Shown: positions 17,742 through 27,416, counted from the first letter of the stretch. The stretch: DNA of 56,119 bases from Megasphaera cerevisiae DSM 20462 (GCF_001045675.1 NZ_LEKT01000017.1:1-56119), one strand, 5' to 3'. The notes: generated by a model not told the origin, from the letters alone. A program made the numbers and translations.

Positions 17742-17773
17742 AAAATCAGTAAATTATGCAGTTAATATACAGC

Positions 17774-17813
17774 AAAGCAGCAGCAGTTTCTTAAAAGAGC
17801 AGCTGCTGCTTTT
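17774..17813 (+). terminator. Terminator after glpX
   Basis: AAAGCAGCAGCAG with CAGCTGCTGCTTTT, followed by a short T-rich stretch. The rest of the gap to murA (17814-17979) carries TATAAT at 17946-17951 without a clear -35. Confidence 0.75.
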
Positions 17814-17979
17814 GCCTGTCTTTGGTAAGCTGTCAATTTCGGACAGCCCCTTTTCGTTTTTTCTCTTTTATGGTACAATGACTTGATAGTAAATATAGTA
17901 AAACAGCTGGGTAAGGTCAGACTCATTCTTTGCTCAGGTTAACCATATAATATTCGAATTTTATTAGGAGGCACCAGAA

Positions 17980-19254
17980 TTGGAGAAACTTGTTATTCAT
18001 GGTGGAAAACCCTTAGAGGGTACTGTTCGCATCAGCGGGGCTAAAAATGCCGTGCTGCCTATCATTGTTGCATCTATGCTGGGAGGGGCGAAAAGCACGT
18101 TGACGGAAATACCGAAATTAGATGATGTGCATACTGTCTGTGATGTTATCAGCTCTTTGGGTGTTCATATAGAAAATCCTCAAAAGGGAACCTTAGTTAT
18201 TGATGCACGTGATTTAAATGCTACTTCTGCACCGTATGATTTGGTACGCCGTATGCGCGCATCTTTTTTAGTTATGGGACCGTTATTGGCACGAAAGGGA
18301 CGAGCGAAAATTTCATTGCCCGGCGGCTGCTCGATTGGAGCCAGACCTATTGATCTGCATTTAAAAGCTTTCGAAGCGATGGGAGCCGTTATTGATCTGG
18401 AAAACGGTGATATTGAAGCATATGTACCCAACGGTTTGAAGGGGGCTCAGATTTATCTTGATTTTCCCAGCGTTGGAGCAACGGAAAATGTCCTGATGGC
18501 AGCTTCTATGGCAGAAGGGCGGACTGTGCTGGAAAACGCGGCAGAAGAGCCGGAAATCGTCGATTTGGCAACCTATTTAAACAGTATGGGGGCCAATATC
18601 CGTGGCGCCGGCACCAATATTATCCGCATTGAGGGCGTCAAGGAACTGCACGGCGCTGTGCATTCCGTTATTCCCGATCGAATTGAAGCTGGAACTTTTA
18701 TGGTTGGGGCGGCCATGACGGGCGGAAACATTTTTGTGGAAAATGCCTTATCAGAACACCTGAAGCCGATTATTTCAAAGCTGAAGGAGATAGGGGCTGA
18801 AGTGGAAGAAAGTATTGATGGTATTCGTGTTATAGGGCATGTCCCCCAGCATCCGACCGATATAAAAACACTGCCCTATCCGGGGTTTCCAACAGATATG
18901 CAGGCTCAGTTTATGGCGTTGGCGACGATCTGTCAGGGAACAAGTGTTATTACGGAAACGGTATTTGAAAATCGTTTTATGCATGTTGATGAATTCAAGC
19001 GCATGGGAGCCAAAATTCGTATTGAAGGGCGCAGCGCTATTGTGGAAGGCGTGTCCAAATTAAAAGGAGCAGCCGTTAATGCGACAGACCTTCGTGCCGG
19101 GGCAGCCTTGGTGCTGGCCGGACTTGTGGCAGAAGGCGAGACAGAGGTCGGGTATTTATATCATATCGACCGAGGCTACGACAATCTGGTATTAAAATTA
19201 CAAAGGCTAGGTGCAGATATTGTTCGGGTCAATATTGACAAAAAAGAAAAATAA
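17980..19254 (+). CDS. murA: UDP-N-acetylglucosamine 1-carboxyvinyltransferase
   Basis: First committed step of peptidoglycan synthesis: transfers enolpyruvate from PEP to UDP-GlcNAc in the cytoplasm. The 424 aa have the two-lobed EPSP-synthase-like fold, with [12 protein letters not shown] at the N-terminus and the catalytic loop [16 protein letters not shown]; the Cys there is the fosfomycin-reactive residue, so the enzyme should be sensitive. The TTG start at 17980 is set by AGGAGG 9 nt upstream. Its 3' end may overlap the next gene, an mreB homologue. Confidence 0.96.
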   Translation: MEKLVIHGGKPLEGTVRISGAKNAVLPIIVASMLGGAKSTLTEIPKLDDVHTVCDVISSLGVHIENPQKGTLVIDARDLNATSAPYDLVRRMRASFLVMGPLLARKGRAKISLPGGCSIGARPIDLHLKAFEAMGAVIDLENGDIEAYVPNGLKGAQIYLDFPSVGATENVLMAASMAEGRTVLENAAEEPEIVDLATYLNSMGANIRGAGTNIIRIEGVKELHGAVHSVIPDRIEAGTFMVGAAMTGGNIFVENALSEHLKPIISKLKEIGAEVEESIDGIRVIGHVPQHPTDIKTLPYPGFPTDMQAQFMALATICQGTSVITETVFENRFMHVDEFKRMGAKIRIEGRSAIVEGVSKLKGAAVNATDLRAGAALVLAGLVAEGETEVGYLYHIDRGYDNLVLKLQRLGADIVRVNIDKKEK

Positions 19255-20308
19255 GAAAAAGATACATACAGATACCCATACTCATTCTTTTTTTCTGGCT
19301 GACTGGTTTGGCAGTGATATTGCAATTGATCTTGGTACGGCCAATATTATTGTATATGTGAAAAAGAAGGGGATTGTAGTCAATGAACCGGCGGTTATTG
19401 CTATTGATACGGATACAAACCATGTTGTGGCGATCGGCAGAGAGGCACGAGCTATGCTGGGGCGCACACCGCGGCACATTCATGCGTATCACCCGCTGCG
19501 GTACGGTGTTATTGCTGATTATGATGCGACAGAATATATGCTGCGGTATTTTATACGGAAAGCGATCGGCAAGGCCATGTTTTTCAAGCCGCGTATTATT
19601 ATCTGCGTGCCCTCCGGTGTGACTAACGTAGAACGTCGTGCTGTTATTGAAGCGGCTATGCAGGCTGGGGCACGAAAAACTGTCGTGATGGAGGAACCGC
19701 TGGCAGCTGCGATTGGTGCCGGTCTTGATATTGCCAATTCCAATGGTTCCATGGTTATTGATATGGGCGGTGGCACGACTGATGTAGCAATTCTCAGCCT
19801 GAGCGGCATTGTCATCAGCGAATCGCTGCGGATTGGCAGCAATACTTTTGATGAAGCTATTATCCAATATTTGGAAAAAATTAAGCATGTAACAATTGGA
19901 AGTCATACAGCTGAAGAACTGAAAATTCTAATAGGCACGGCGATGACAGGCGGGCGCAGCCTTACTGCGGATGTGTGCGGCCGCAGTACAGAGACCGGTC
20001 TTCCTGTTATGGTAGATATTGATTCACAGGAAATTCGCAAAGCACTAGAAGAACCAATTCAGCATATTTTACGCACTATTGTTTCCATTTTGGAAAAAAC
20101 GCCTCCTGAATTGGCGGCAGATATTTCTGATCATGGCATTGTTCTTACTGGCGGCGGTCTTCTTCTCGATGGATTTGATCGTCTTATTGCCGGCACAACA
20201 GGCATGGCAGCATATCTTTGTGATCAGCCGTTATTGTGTGTCGCTAACGGTGCAGGAAAGGCGCTCCGTGAAATGAATCGGTTGAAGGATAGTTTTGATG
20301 ATTTATGA
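19211..20308 (+). CDS. Rod-shape determining protein, MreB/Mbl family
   Basis: Bacterial actin that organises lateral wall synthesis at the inner membrane. Actin-fold nucleotide motifs are present: [12 protein letters not shown] (phosphate 1), [13 protein letters not shown] (phosphate 2) and [15 protein letters not shown] (adenosine). From [12 protein letters not shown] to the C-terminus it matches the family length of about 330-340 aa. The start is uncertain. The GTG at 19211 would overlap murA by 44 nt; a TTG at 19235 is also possible, and neither has a strong binding site. Both give an unusual Lys/His/Thr-rich N-terminus. No mreC or mreD follows. I cannot tell MreB from Mbl. Confidence 0.9.
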   Translation: MQILFGSILTKKKNKKKIHTDTHTHSFFLADWFGSDIAIDLGTANIIVYVKKKGIVVNEPAVIAIDTDTNHVVAIGREARAMLGRTPRHIHAYHPLRYGVIADYDATEYMLRYFIRKAIGKAMFFKPRIIICVPSGVTNVERRAVIEAAMQAGARKTVVMEEPLAAAIGAGLDIANSNGSMVIDMGGGTTDVAILSLSGIVISESLRIGSNTFDEAIIQYLEKIKHVTIGSHTAEELKILIGTAMTGGRSLTADVCGRSTETGLPVMVDIDSQEIRKALEEPIQHILRTIVSILEKTPPELAADISDHGIVLTGGGLLLDGFDRLIAGTTGMAAYLCDQPLLCVANGAGKALREMNRLKDSFDDL

Positions 20309-20324
20309 TAAGGAGGGAATCGTC

Positions 20325-20618
20325 ATGAAAAAATTTCGAAAACTGGCAGCCGTATTGACTGCGTTGGGCATATTGACCGCAATCCCTGTTCTGGCGGCGG
20401 ATGTTCAATATACGACCGTGCTAAGCGGCAGTGTTGTCAGTGTTGTTCCCGTGGGAGCACCCGTTAAAGAGGGCGATGTCCTTGTGACTGTTAATTCCCT
20501 GGCCGGCCCTATGCCGGCAGCCCGGGCATCATCGACCGGTGTTGTTAAAGCTGTAACAGTCAGTCCCGGCGTACAAGTGCAAAAAGGGACTGTAGTGGTT
20601 GTTGTTGAGACAAAATAA
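20325..20618 (+). CDS. Exported single biotinyl/lipoyl-like domain protein
   Basis: Small secreted protein of 97 aa: a signal peptide (about 1-25, ending VLAADV) followed by one lipoyl/biotinyl-like beta-barrel of about 70 residues. The two half-repeats are VGAPVKEGDVLVTVNSL and VSPGVQVQKGTVVVVVE, like the hammerhead of the two halves of a biotinyl domain. The modifiable Lys (MKM in biotin carriers, DKA in lipoyl carriers) is missing; the turn reads LAGPMPAARASS. It is therefore unlikely to be modified and may act as a binding module in the periplasm. AAGGAGGGA precedes the ATG. It lies between the mreB homologue and the S55 peptidase, close to both. Function unknown. Confidence 0.8.
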   Translation: MKKFRKLAAVLTALGILTAIPVLAADVQYTTVLSGSVVSVVPVGAPVKEGDVLVTVNSLAGPMPAARASSTGVVKAVTVSPGVQVQKGTVVVVVETK

Positions 20619-20636
20619 AAAGGAATCAGAAATCTT

Positions 20637-22625
20637 ATGATTAAGCTAAATAAATTACGGCGTATTGCCGTTCGGGCCTGTCTGGCGGCTGTCTGCTGTG
20701 CCATCTCCTTTTCCGTTTATGCACAGGAATTTATGAATGTCAGTGAAGTTCGTACTGGCATGACCGGATATGCTAAGACAGTCGTTCAAGGGACAAAAAT
20801 AGAAACTTTTCCAGTGGAAATTCTCGGTGTCATGAAAAACAGCGGCCCGTCAGGCGACTTAATATTGGCCAAATTTTCGGGTCCGCTTATTGAACAGACC
20901 GGCGGAATTGCGCAGGGGATGAGTGGCAGTCCTGTGTACATTGACGGCAAGCTTTTGGGAGCTGTGGCTTATGGCTGGTCCTTTACGAACTCGAAGGTCG
21001 GTATGATAACGCCCATCGGAGATATGCTCAAACTTTGGAATGTGCCGTCAAAGGAAGAAATACGGCCATTTAATGCCCGTGAATCTTCTTTGATTCCGAT
21101 TGCAACCCCGCTTATGACCAGCGGTTTTGATTCTGTATCGACAGCTTGGATGCAAAGTAAGCTGCCGGAATATAATTTCAATCCTGTGGACACGGCGTCC
21201 GCTTCGGATGATGATACGGCCCGTCCTTTGGAACCGGGAAGTTCTGTAGCGGCAGCTCTGGTCAACGGAGATATGAAGATGGGCGCTATTGGCACGGTTA
21301 CATATGTGGATAATAATAACATTGTTGCCTTCGGGCATCCTTTCCTGAAAAAGGGAAGTATGAATTATTTTATGCATAATGCCTATATTTTTACTATTGT
21401 CAATAATCTGGCCAGTTCTTTTAAATTAGGGTCAGTCGGAGCTGAGATTGGCAAGATCAATCAGGATCGGGGCGCTGGAATTGCCGGTCAGTATGGCTAT
21501 CTGGCACCGGGTATTCCGGTTATTATTAAGGTGCATGATACGGACACAGGCGCAGCGAATATAAAACGAGTCAAGATTGTTGAGGATAATGAACTGACGC
21601 CGGTGCTGGCAGCTACGGCTGTGTATAATGCGGTCAATAAGACGATTGATCGTTCTGGTGGAGGAACGGCAACATTGACGTATACTATTCGCGCTTCCCA
21701 GGGGCGGGATAAAGACGTGACACGTCACAATATGTATTACTCTGAGGATAATATCAATGAAAAAAGTATTGATGAATTATACAATGTCCTGGATATTTTA
21801 AAGCACAATGAATTTATTGATTATCCCATCTTGGACATTAATATGTCTGTCGATATTACCCAGGCTAAAAAATCAGCTCGGATTGTCGATGCGTCGGCAG
21901 CTCCGGTGGTTGTTAGCCCGGGAGATACGGTATACTTTAAGGTGACGCTGCATCCCTACCGCGGTGTTGATGAAGTCAAGACTATGAGTTTTGTTGTTCC
22001 TAAAAATCAGCCTTTTGGAGATGCCGTACTGGAAATTCGCGGCGGTGGAGTAATTCCCCTGCCATACCTTATTGAAAAGCAAAAGTATAATCTGACCGAC
22101 GAAATTATTGAACGACTGCATCAGTATAAAGATTTTAATGCATTGAAAAAAGATATTGAAACAGAAGATGCGAATAATGATTTGGTTATTGAAATTCTCA
22201 ATCAGAATGTAAGTATGATCAGTGGGGGAAATGAAAAAATAAAGAAAGAAAAAATTCGCGGCAAGGAACCCGTTGTTGATACACAGGATGTTGTCAAAAC
22301 CAATAAGCATGGTCTGTTGGAAGATACGAATGAAACTGCAAAATCATCTATTACAACGCCATATATCGTCAAGGGTGACGGACAAATTACGATCAAAGTA
22401 GTGCCGGAGGCAAAGAGAGATGCTTATATGGCAAAAAATCACCGGATTAATGAAGCCAAGGCGGTGATTAGTGAAGATGCCGCTGCTACCGGTGATACAG
22501 TTCAGGATAATCAGAAGGCTTCCAATGATGATAAGGAAGAAAGTTTGTCAGAAAAACGGCAGAGTATATCTCCCGGAGTGGAAGAAACGATTCACGCTGT
22601 TGATTTGACGGCTCAGATCAATTGA
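20637..22625 (+). CDS. SpoIVB-like (peptidase family S55) exported protein
   Basis: Exported protein of 662 aa with a signal peptide (about 1-30, ending VYAQE). The N-terminal half matches the S55 serine peptidase domain of SpoIVB: GGIAQGMSGSPVYIDGKLLG, whose Ser is the expected nucleophile, and NIVAFGHPF with a conserved His. The C-terminal half (about 400-662) is a beta-rich region ending in a charged, probably disordered tail. In sporulating Firmicutes SpoIVB triggers sigma-K release; here no sporulation gene is nearby, and the neighbours (murA, mreB homologue, Mla) suggest a role in the cell envelope. Substrate unknown. The gap to the lipoyl-like gene is only 18 bp. Confidence 0.85.
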   Translation: MIKLNKLRRIAVRACLAAVCCAISFSVYAQEFMNVSEVRTGMTGYAKTVVQGTKIETFPVEILGVMKNSGPSGDLILAKFSGPLIEQTGGIAQGMSGSPVYIDGKLLGAVAYGWSFTNSKVGMITPIGDMLKLWNVPSKEEIRPFNARESSLIPIATPLMTSGFDSVSTAWMQSKLPEYNFNPVDTASASDDDTARPLEPGSSVAAALVNGDMKMGAIGTVTYVDNNNIVAFGHPFLKKGSMNYFMHNAYIFTIVNNLASSFKLGSVGAEIGKINQDRGAGIAGQYGYLAPGIPVIIKVHDTDTGAANIKRVKIVEDNELTPVLAATAVYNAVNKTIDRSGGGTATLTYTIRASQGRDKDVTRHNMYYSEDNINEKSIDELYNVLDILKHNEFIDYPILDINMSVDITQAKKSARIVDASAAPVVVSPGDTVYFKVTLHPYRGVDEVKTMSFVVPKNQPFGDAVLEIRGGGVIPLPYLIEKQKYNLTDEIIERLHQYKDFNALKKDIETEDANNDLVIEILNQNVSMISGGNEKIKKEKIRGKEPVVDTQDVVKTNKHGLLEDTNETAKSSITTPYIVKGDGQITIKVVPEAKRDAYMAKNHRINEAKAVISEDAAATGDTVQDNQKASNDDKEESLSEKRQSISPGVEETIHAVDLTAQIN

Positions 22626-22700
22626 AAATAGCACATCTGTAAAGCGAACGGGCAGTGCCGGTACTTGACGCGCAGGCGTTCCATTACAGATGTGCTATTT
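22626..22700 (+). terminator. Long hairpin after the S55 peptidase gene
   Basis: AAATAGCACATCTGTAA (22626-22642) pairs fully with TTACAGATGTGCTATTT (22684-22700). The 41-nt loop can fold further (GAACG/CGTTC). The T-run is short, so it may be a terminator or an mRNA 3' end stabiliser. Confidence 0.7.
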
Positions 22701-22931
22701 CTATTCCTGTGCGGGCGTGATGCGGTGTTTCTTTTTTCTTGTATTCATTGGACAGGTTCTTGCCATTTTTATGATAAAATGCTATTATCTTAGTTGTGGA
22801 AAACTCAAAATGATTTTTCAGTTTTCTTACAAATTTTTAACAATTTCAGGCCCATGTTTTACAGACCCATATAATAATGATATAGTAAAGTGAACGATTT
22901 TTTTTTATGTAGTGTGGAAGAGGTGTTGTGA
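22701..22931 (+). promoter_or_regulatory. Promoter region of the mla-tolC block
   Basis: Two promoters are visible. One is TTGCCA (22760-22765), 17 bp, TATTAT (22783-22788). The other is TTTACA (22858-22863), 17 bp, TATAGT (22881-22886). Between them lies an AT-rich stretch with TTTTAACAATTT (22835-22846), which recurs before tamB. No gene is supported here. Confidence 0.65.
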
Positions 22932-23696
22932 GTGCAGGACGTATTGGAAAAGATAGGCCGGTTTACCCTCCACATATTTGAGCAGGTTGGAGTTTTAGCC
23001 GTTTTATTTGTCCGTACCTTGCGTCAGCTTCCCAAAATCCAAGTCAAAAATACAATTATTCAAATGGCACATTTAGGAGTCGATTCACTCCCGATTGTCA
23101 GCTTGACGCTGCTCTTTGCCGGCATGGTTATGACGCTGCAGATTGTTGATATATTGATGCGCTATGGCGCACAGTCTACGTTAGGGGGCGTCATGTCGAT
23201 TGCAATGGGGAGAGAATTGGGCCCTATATTGACCGGTGTTGTTGTTGCCGGGCGTGTGGGAGCTGCCATGACGGCTGAAATTGGGACGATGAAGGTTACG
23301 GAACAAATTGATGCACTGCGCTGTATGGCTGTCGATCCGGTGGCATATCTTGTCGTGCCTCGCTTTGTCGCTTGTGTGGTGATGGTGCCTTTTCTGGCCT
23401 TTTACGGATATCTTATTGGTACGGGCGGTGGTTATGCCGTAGCTACTTTGGGAGCCGGGCTGACTCATTTTACTTATGTCAATTCCATTGAATTGTTTAC
23501 AACCGTAAGTGATGTAGTGTATGGTATGATTAAGTCTATGTTTTTTGGCGGCATTATTGCACTGATTGCTTGTCATGAAGGGATGAATGCACAGAGTGGC
23601 GCAGAGGGTGTGGGACAGGCGACAACGCGATCCGTGGTGACATCCATTATTTTTATTTTTATCTGCAATTATTTACTATCCATTATTTTGTACTAG
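22932..23696 (+). CDS. mlaE: Phospholipid ABC transporter permease MlaE
   Basis: Inner-membrane permease of the Mla system, which moves phospholipids between the inner and outer membranes. The 254 aa have about five to six membrane segments and the MlaE/YrbE motifs MALGRELGPILTG-like (AMGRELGPILTGVVVAGRVGA) and EIGTMKVTEQIDAL. The GTG at 22932 is preceded by AAGAGGTG. First of mlaE-mlaF-mlaD, with 9 bp to mlaF. No mlaA or mlaC gene is present in the window. Confidence 0.95.
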   Translation: MQDVLEKIGRFTLHIFEQVGVLAVLFVRTLRQLPKIQVKNTIIQMAHLGVDSLPIVSLTLLFAGMVMTLQIVDILMRYGAQSTLGGVMSIAMGRELGPILTGVVVAGRVGAAMTAEIGTMKVTEQIDALRCMAVDPVAYLVVPRFVACVVMVPFLAFYGYLIGTGGGYAVATLGAGLTHFTYVNSIELFTTVSDVVYGMIKSMFFGGIIALIACHEGMNAQSGAEGVGQATTRSVVTSIIFIFICNYLLSIILY

Positions 23697-23705
23697 GAGA
23701 AACAC

Positions 23706-24458
23706 ATGATTCGTTTGCAGGATGTGACCGTAGCTTACGGGAACAGGGTCATTTTAGACCATATCAATTTAGATATCAGAGATGGTGAGACGTTGACGAT
23801 ACTAGGTGCCAGCGGTTCCGGCAAAAGTACGATTTTGCGTCTTATTATAGGCCTGCAGAGACCGACAGACGGAAAAATTCTGATTAACGGAGAAGATATT
23901 ACGGTATATCAGGAAAAACAATTGGATGAAGTACGCATGCACATGGGCATGGTATTTCAATATTCCGCCCTCTTTGATTCAATGACAGTCGGCGAAAATG
24001 TGGCTTTTGGATTGCGTCAGCGTACGCATAAAAGTGAAGAGGAGATACAGCGTATTGTTTGGGAAAAGCTGCATCTTGTAGGACTGGATGATAGTATGGC
24101 AATGCTGCCGAATAATCTATCGGGCGGCATGAAAAAAAGAGTCAGTCTGGCCAGGGCGATTGCCATGGATCCGGAAATAATTTTATATGATGAACCGACA
24201 GCAGGACTGGATCCTTTGCGATGTATGGATATCAACCGTCTTATTCTGAGCATGCAGCGGCATTTTGGAGTAACTTCTGTTGTTGTGACGCACGATATGA
24301 CGTCGGCATTTTATATATCCGATCGGCTGGCTCTTCTGCAGGACGGACGATTCCGCCTGGTCGCACCGAGAGAAGAATTTAAGAATACAGATGACCGGGA
24401 GGTTCAGCGATTCATCCATGGCGGAGAGTTTCCCGAGGAAGGAAGGAAAGCTACATGA
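23706..24458 (+). CDS. mlaF: Phospholipid ABC transporter ATP-binding protein MlaF
   Basis: ATPase driving MlaE. The 250 aa contain Walker A (GASGSGKST, about 36-44), a Q-loop in MVFQYSALF, the signature LSGGMKKR, Walker B with ILYDEPTAGLDP and the switch His in VVTHDM. The GGMKKR form of the signature is characteristic of the Mla/MCE ATPases. The stop overlaps the mlaD start by 4 bp (ATGA). Confidence 0.96.
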   Translation: MIRLQDVTVAYGNRVILDHINLDIRDGETLTILGASGSGKSTILRLIIGLQRPTDGKILINGEDITVYQEKQLDEVRMHMGMVFQYSALFDSMTVGENVAFGLRQRTHKSEEEIQRIVWEKLHLVGLDDSMAMLPNNLSGGMKKRVSLARAIAMDPEIILYDEPTAGLDPLRCMDINRLILSMQRHFGVTSVVVTHDMTSAFYISDRLALLQDGRFRLVAPREEFKNTDDREVQRFIHGGEFPEEGRKAT

Positions 24459-25690
24459 AGTGGAGTGCAGAAGCAAAAGTCGGTCTCGTGACGATCATAG
24501 GCGTACTGTTATTTACCTATGTTGTGATTACGCTGGCTCATGCAGAAATATTTGGTAAGCCCGGATTTGAAATTTATACACGATTTCAGGATGCCAATGG
24601 CTTGCAAAAAGGGAACTCCGTCCGTTATGTAGGAGTCCATGTCGGTAAGGTTGAGAGCGTTACACCCTCTCGGGAGGGCGTCGATATCAAAATGAAACTG
24701 GACAAGGGGACAGAGATTCCCAGAGACTCTAAAATTTCCATTACTACAGATGGTCTGCTAGGTGAAAAAATACTTGCTATTGTGCCGGGGACAGATCGCG
24801 AACATCTTTTAAATGATGGAGATCGCATCGAAAGCAGCCAGGGCAAGAGCATGACGGATATGATGGACAGCGCTAGCCAGCTTGTGGGTAACGCGAATGC
24901 CATGGTACAAAATATCAATGCCGTTGTTGGTGATGCCGATACACAAAACGCCATGCGTCGTTCGATTCAGAATGTGGAATCCATGACAGATAAAACTAAT
25001 GGCATGCTTGATGCAAATGCGGCAAATATTCAACAGATTACGGCCAATATGGCATCTATGACCAGTCAAATGAACACCTCGCTGCAGCGGATTGATGGAG
25101 ATGGCGCGACTTCGGATAATGTTCGAAATATGGCGGCCAATATGAAAAACATAACGGACCGGTTTGATAATATAGCCCGGTCTCTGGAAAAAGTGACAAC
25201 AGATCAGCAAAGCCAGAATGATATTCAGACCACGCTGCATAATACGGCGCAGATTACTGACAAGGTAAATAAAATTCTTGGCGGTGAAAGTAAAATAAAG
25301 GTACAAGGCGAGGCTGGTTTGTTGTATAATGATACTAAAAACGAAAGTGGTGCCAATGTAAATTTTAGAGTGTACCGGAACAATACTTTTGCTCTGATTG
25401 GGGCAGAAAATATTGGTAACGGTACGAATTTTAATTTACAGTATGGCCGGCATGGGGATGTATTTGACAGCCGTTTTGGTTTAATTAATGGGGAATTGGG
25501 TGCAGGGATGGATTTTTTTGTTGATGGCCCATTCCGGCTTTCCCTGGAGGGGTATGATCCGGACAATTGGCGTTATCGTATCAAGGCCCAGTATCGCATC
25601 CATCCCGACGTGTATCTTTTCGGTCAGTTTACACGTCCTATGGAACGGCACGACGGCGGTAATTATTATGGTGTTAATTATGCATTTTAA
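24455..25690 (+). CDS. mlaD: MlaD-type MCE protein with C-terminal outer-membrane barrel-like domain
   Basis: Lipid-binding MCE protein of 411 aa, over twice the length of E. coli MlaD. A membrane anchor (about 8-28) is followed by the MCE domain (about 38-115, with GLQKGNSVRYVGVHVGKV). A long helical stretch follows (about 120-275, repeats of the type NANAMVQNINAVV and ANMKNITDRF). The last region (about 278-411) has alternating amphipathic strands and ends in NYAF, the terminal Phe typical of beta-barrels. This architecture could bridge both membranes in one polypeptide. A similar MlaD has been described in Veillonella parvula (recalled). It overlaps mlaF by 4 bp. Confidence 0.92.
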   Translation: MKWSAEAKVGLVTIIGVLLFTYVVITLAHAEIFGKPGFEIYTRFQDANGLQKGNSVRYVGVHVGKVESVTPSREGVDIKMKLDKGTEIPRDSKISITTDGLLGEKILAIVPGTDREHLLNDGDRIESSQGKSMTDMMDSASQLVGNANAMVQNINAVVGDADTQNAMRRSIQNVESMTDKTNGMLDANAANIQQITANMASMTSQMNTSLQRIDGDGATSDNVRNMAANMKNITDRFDNIARSLEKVTTDQQSQNDIQTTLHNTAQITDKVNKILGGESKIKVQGEAGLLYNDTKNESGANVNFRVYRNNTFALIGAENIGNGTNFNLQYGRHGDVFDSRFGLINGELGAGMDFFVDGPFRLSLEGYDPDNWRYRIKAQYRIHPDVYLFGQFTRPMERHDGGNYYGVNYAF

Positions 25691-25738
25691 GTTAGGTGCA
25701 TTAAGAATATATAGAGACTAATGATGGGGGTACCCAAG

Positions 25739-27322
25739 ATGAACAAACATTTGTACAAGAAAATTGTCATTGCCATGATGATCACTACAATTGGAACTGT
25801 AGCGGCATCGGCAGCAGAACCGGAGGCCAAGGTGGTTCCTGTAGACCTGACGCAGGCAGAGCAGCATACGGATAAAAAAGTTGCGGTTTTGTCCCCGAAG
25901 AAACAGGCGGCTAAAGCGACAGCAAACCAGAAGGTACGTCCCGTCGATGTTACACCTGAACTGCGGGAACAGCTTGCCCAGCAGATTGCCGGGGACGCTG
26001 AAAAAAGCTCCCAAAAATGGGATGCTAAAAATGTGGAGGATCCGGTGCTTGTTATCGGCAAGGTAGCATCTAATCAAAACGTGGATCTGACACTTCCTAA
26101 AACGGTACAGATGGCTCTCGATTACAACCGGAGCATAAAAATTGCACATTATGATTTGAAGAGTGCTGAATATGCTATTGATGAAGCTCGCGCCGGCAAG
26201 ATGCCTCAGGTGGATTATACATTCAATGGAGGCCGTGGAGTTACGACGCACGGGCTGAGTGCTGCCAATTCTTTCAGTAATGGTCTTTCCATCAATATCC
26301 CCCTATATACCGGCGGAGAGGTGGAAGGCGCTATTGCCAAGGCGAAGATAGGTAAGACAAGTGCGCAGGAAACCATTCTTCAAGTCGAACAGGCAACCAA
26401 GCTTTCCGCTATTGAAGGCTATTTTGGCTTATTGGCATATAAGGAATTACAGGATGTGTATCATGAAGCGGTGGATAATTTACAAGGGCATTTAAATAAT
26501 GTTCAAGCTCAGTATCAAGTGGGAACGGTTGCTAAATTAGATGTGCTTACGTCAAATGTTTCATTGGCTAATGCTAAGACGACAGCCGTTACATCTGATA
26601 CCAATGTAGCGACTTCGGAGGCAAATTTAAATAATATTCTGGGGTTGCCGCTGCAGACTAATCTTGTTTTGACGGATCATCGGCTGCCTTTTGATGCGTA
26701 CAATATTTCTCTTGAAGAAGCTATCGATTATGCCATGAAATACAATCCGGAAGTGTTGCAGGCAACACTGGATGTACGGACTGCGGAAGAAAATATCGGC
26801 ATTGCTGAATCTGGCAATCGTCCGACAGTCTCCGTCGGAGCATCCAACGGTTGGTCTGATGATAGTTTCCCCGGTGCCGAAAACCGGACGTGGAAGGTTA
26901 TTGGCAGCGTAACTTACAGCTTTTATGATGGCGGCGCTACAAACGCAAAAATCAAGTCGGCTAAGCAGTCTCTTTTGGCGGCCCGTGAAACGGAGCAGCA
27001 AACAAGAGAATCCATACAGCTCACCGTCAAGCAAACCTATTTAGATCTCAATGGTGCGGCCCAAAAGGTACAAGCTACACTGGCTTCAGTAGATGAAGCC
27101 GAAGAAGCCTTTAAGATTGCCCGGGTCCGCTATCAGGCTGGAGTTGGTATCAATCTGGATGTCCTTGATGCGCAGTTGGATCTGAATGAAGCAAGAACCA
27201 ATTATATTCAGGCACTTTACGACTATAACATTGATATTGCCAAACTGGAACAGGCTATGGGTGTTGACGTTCGTTCCGGAGTAATTCATCCGTCCTTAAC
27301 GGCAGCAAATACGAATGGATAA
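25739..27322 (+). CDS. tolC: TolC family outer membrane efflux protein
   Basis: Trimeric outer-membrane channel for export. The 527 aa comprise a signal peptide (about 1-27), an unusual Lys/Ala/Pro-rich linker (about 28-105), then the two tandem outer-membrane-efflux repeats: LPKTVQMALDYNRSIKIA opens the first and LEEAIDYAMKYNPEVLQA opens the second. Each has the long alpha-barrel helices and a beta-strand pair. The ATG at 25739 follows GGGGGT with 8 nt spacing. It is 48 bp after mlaD with no pump genes nearby, so its partner is unknown; the linkage to mla suggests a shared envelope role. Confidence 0.93.
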   Translation: MNKHLYKKIVIAMMITTIGTVAASAAEPEAKVVPVDLTQAEQHTDKKVAVLSPKKQAAKATANQKVRPVDVTPELREQLAQQIAGDAEKSSQKWDAKNVEDPVLVIGKVASNQNVDLTLPKTVQMALDYNRSIKIAHYDLKSAEYAIDEARAGKMPQVDYTFNGGRGVTTHGLSAANSFSNGLSINIPLYTGGEVEGAIAKAKIGKTSAQETILQVEQATKLSAIEGYFGLLAYKELQDVYHEAVDNLQGHLNNVQAQYQVGTVAKLDVLTSNVSLANAKTTAVTSDTNVATSEANLNNILGLPLQTNLVLTDHRLPFDAYNISLEEAIDYAMKYNPEVLQATLDVRTAEENIGIAESGNRPTVSVGASNGWSDDSFPGAENRTWKVIGSVTYSFYDGGATNAKIKSAKQSLLAARETEQQTRESIQLTVKQTYLDLNGAAQKVQATLASVDEAEEAFKIARVRYQAGVGINLDVLDAQLDLNEARTNYIQALYDYNIDIAKLEQAMGVDVRSGVIHPSLTAANTNG

Positions 27323-27387
27323 TGGGAAACTTTACGTCACAGTATTTTAACAATTTGTAAAGAGTACATTCGATTTTCATATATTTC

Positions 27388-27416
27388 TTGCTTTTAAGCT
27401 CATGCATAGGTAGAAT
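27388..27416 (+). promoter_or_regulatory. Possible promoter of tamB, overlapping a terminator
   Basis: TTGCTT (27388-27393), 17 bp, TAGAAT (27411-27416). Its predicted start (about 27423) lies inside the hairpin at 27402-27469, so RNA started here would lack the 5' arm. Confidence 0.45.
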
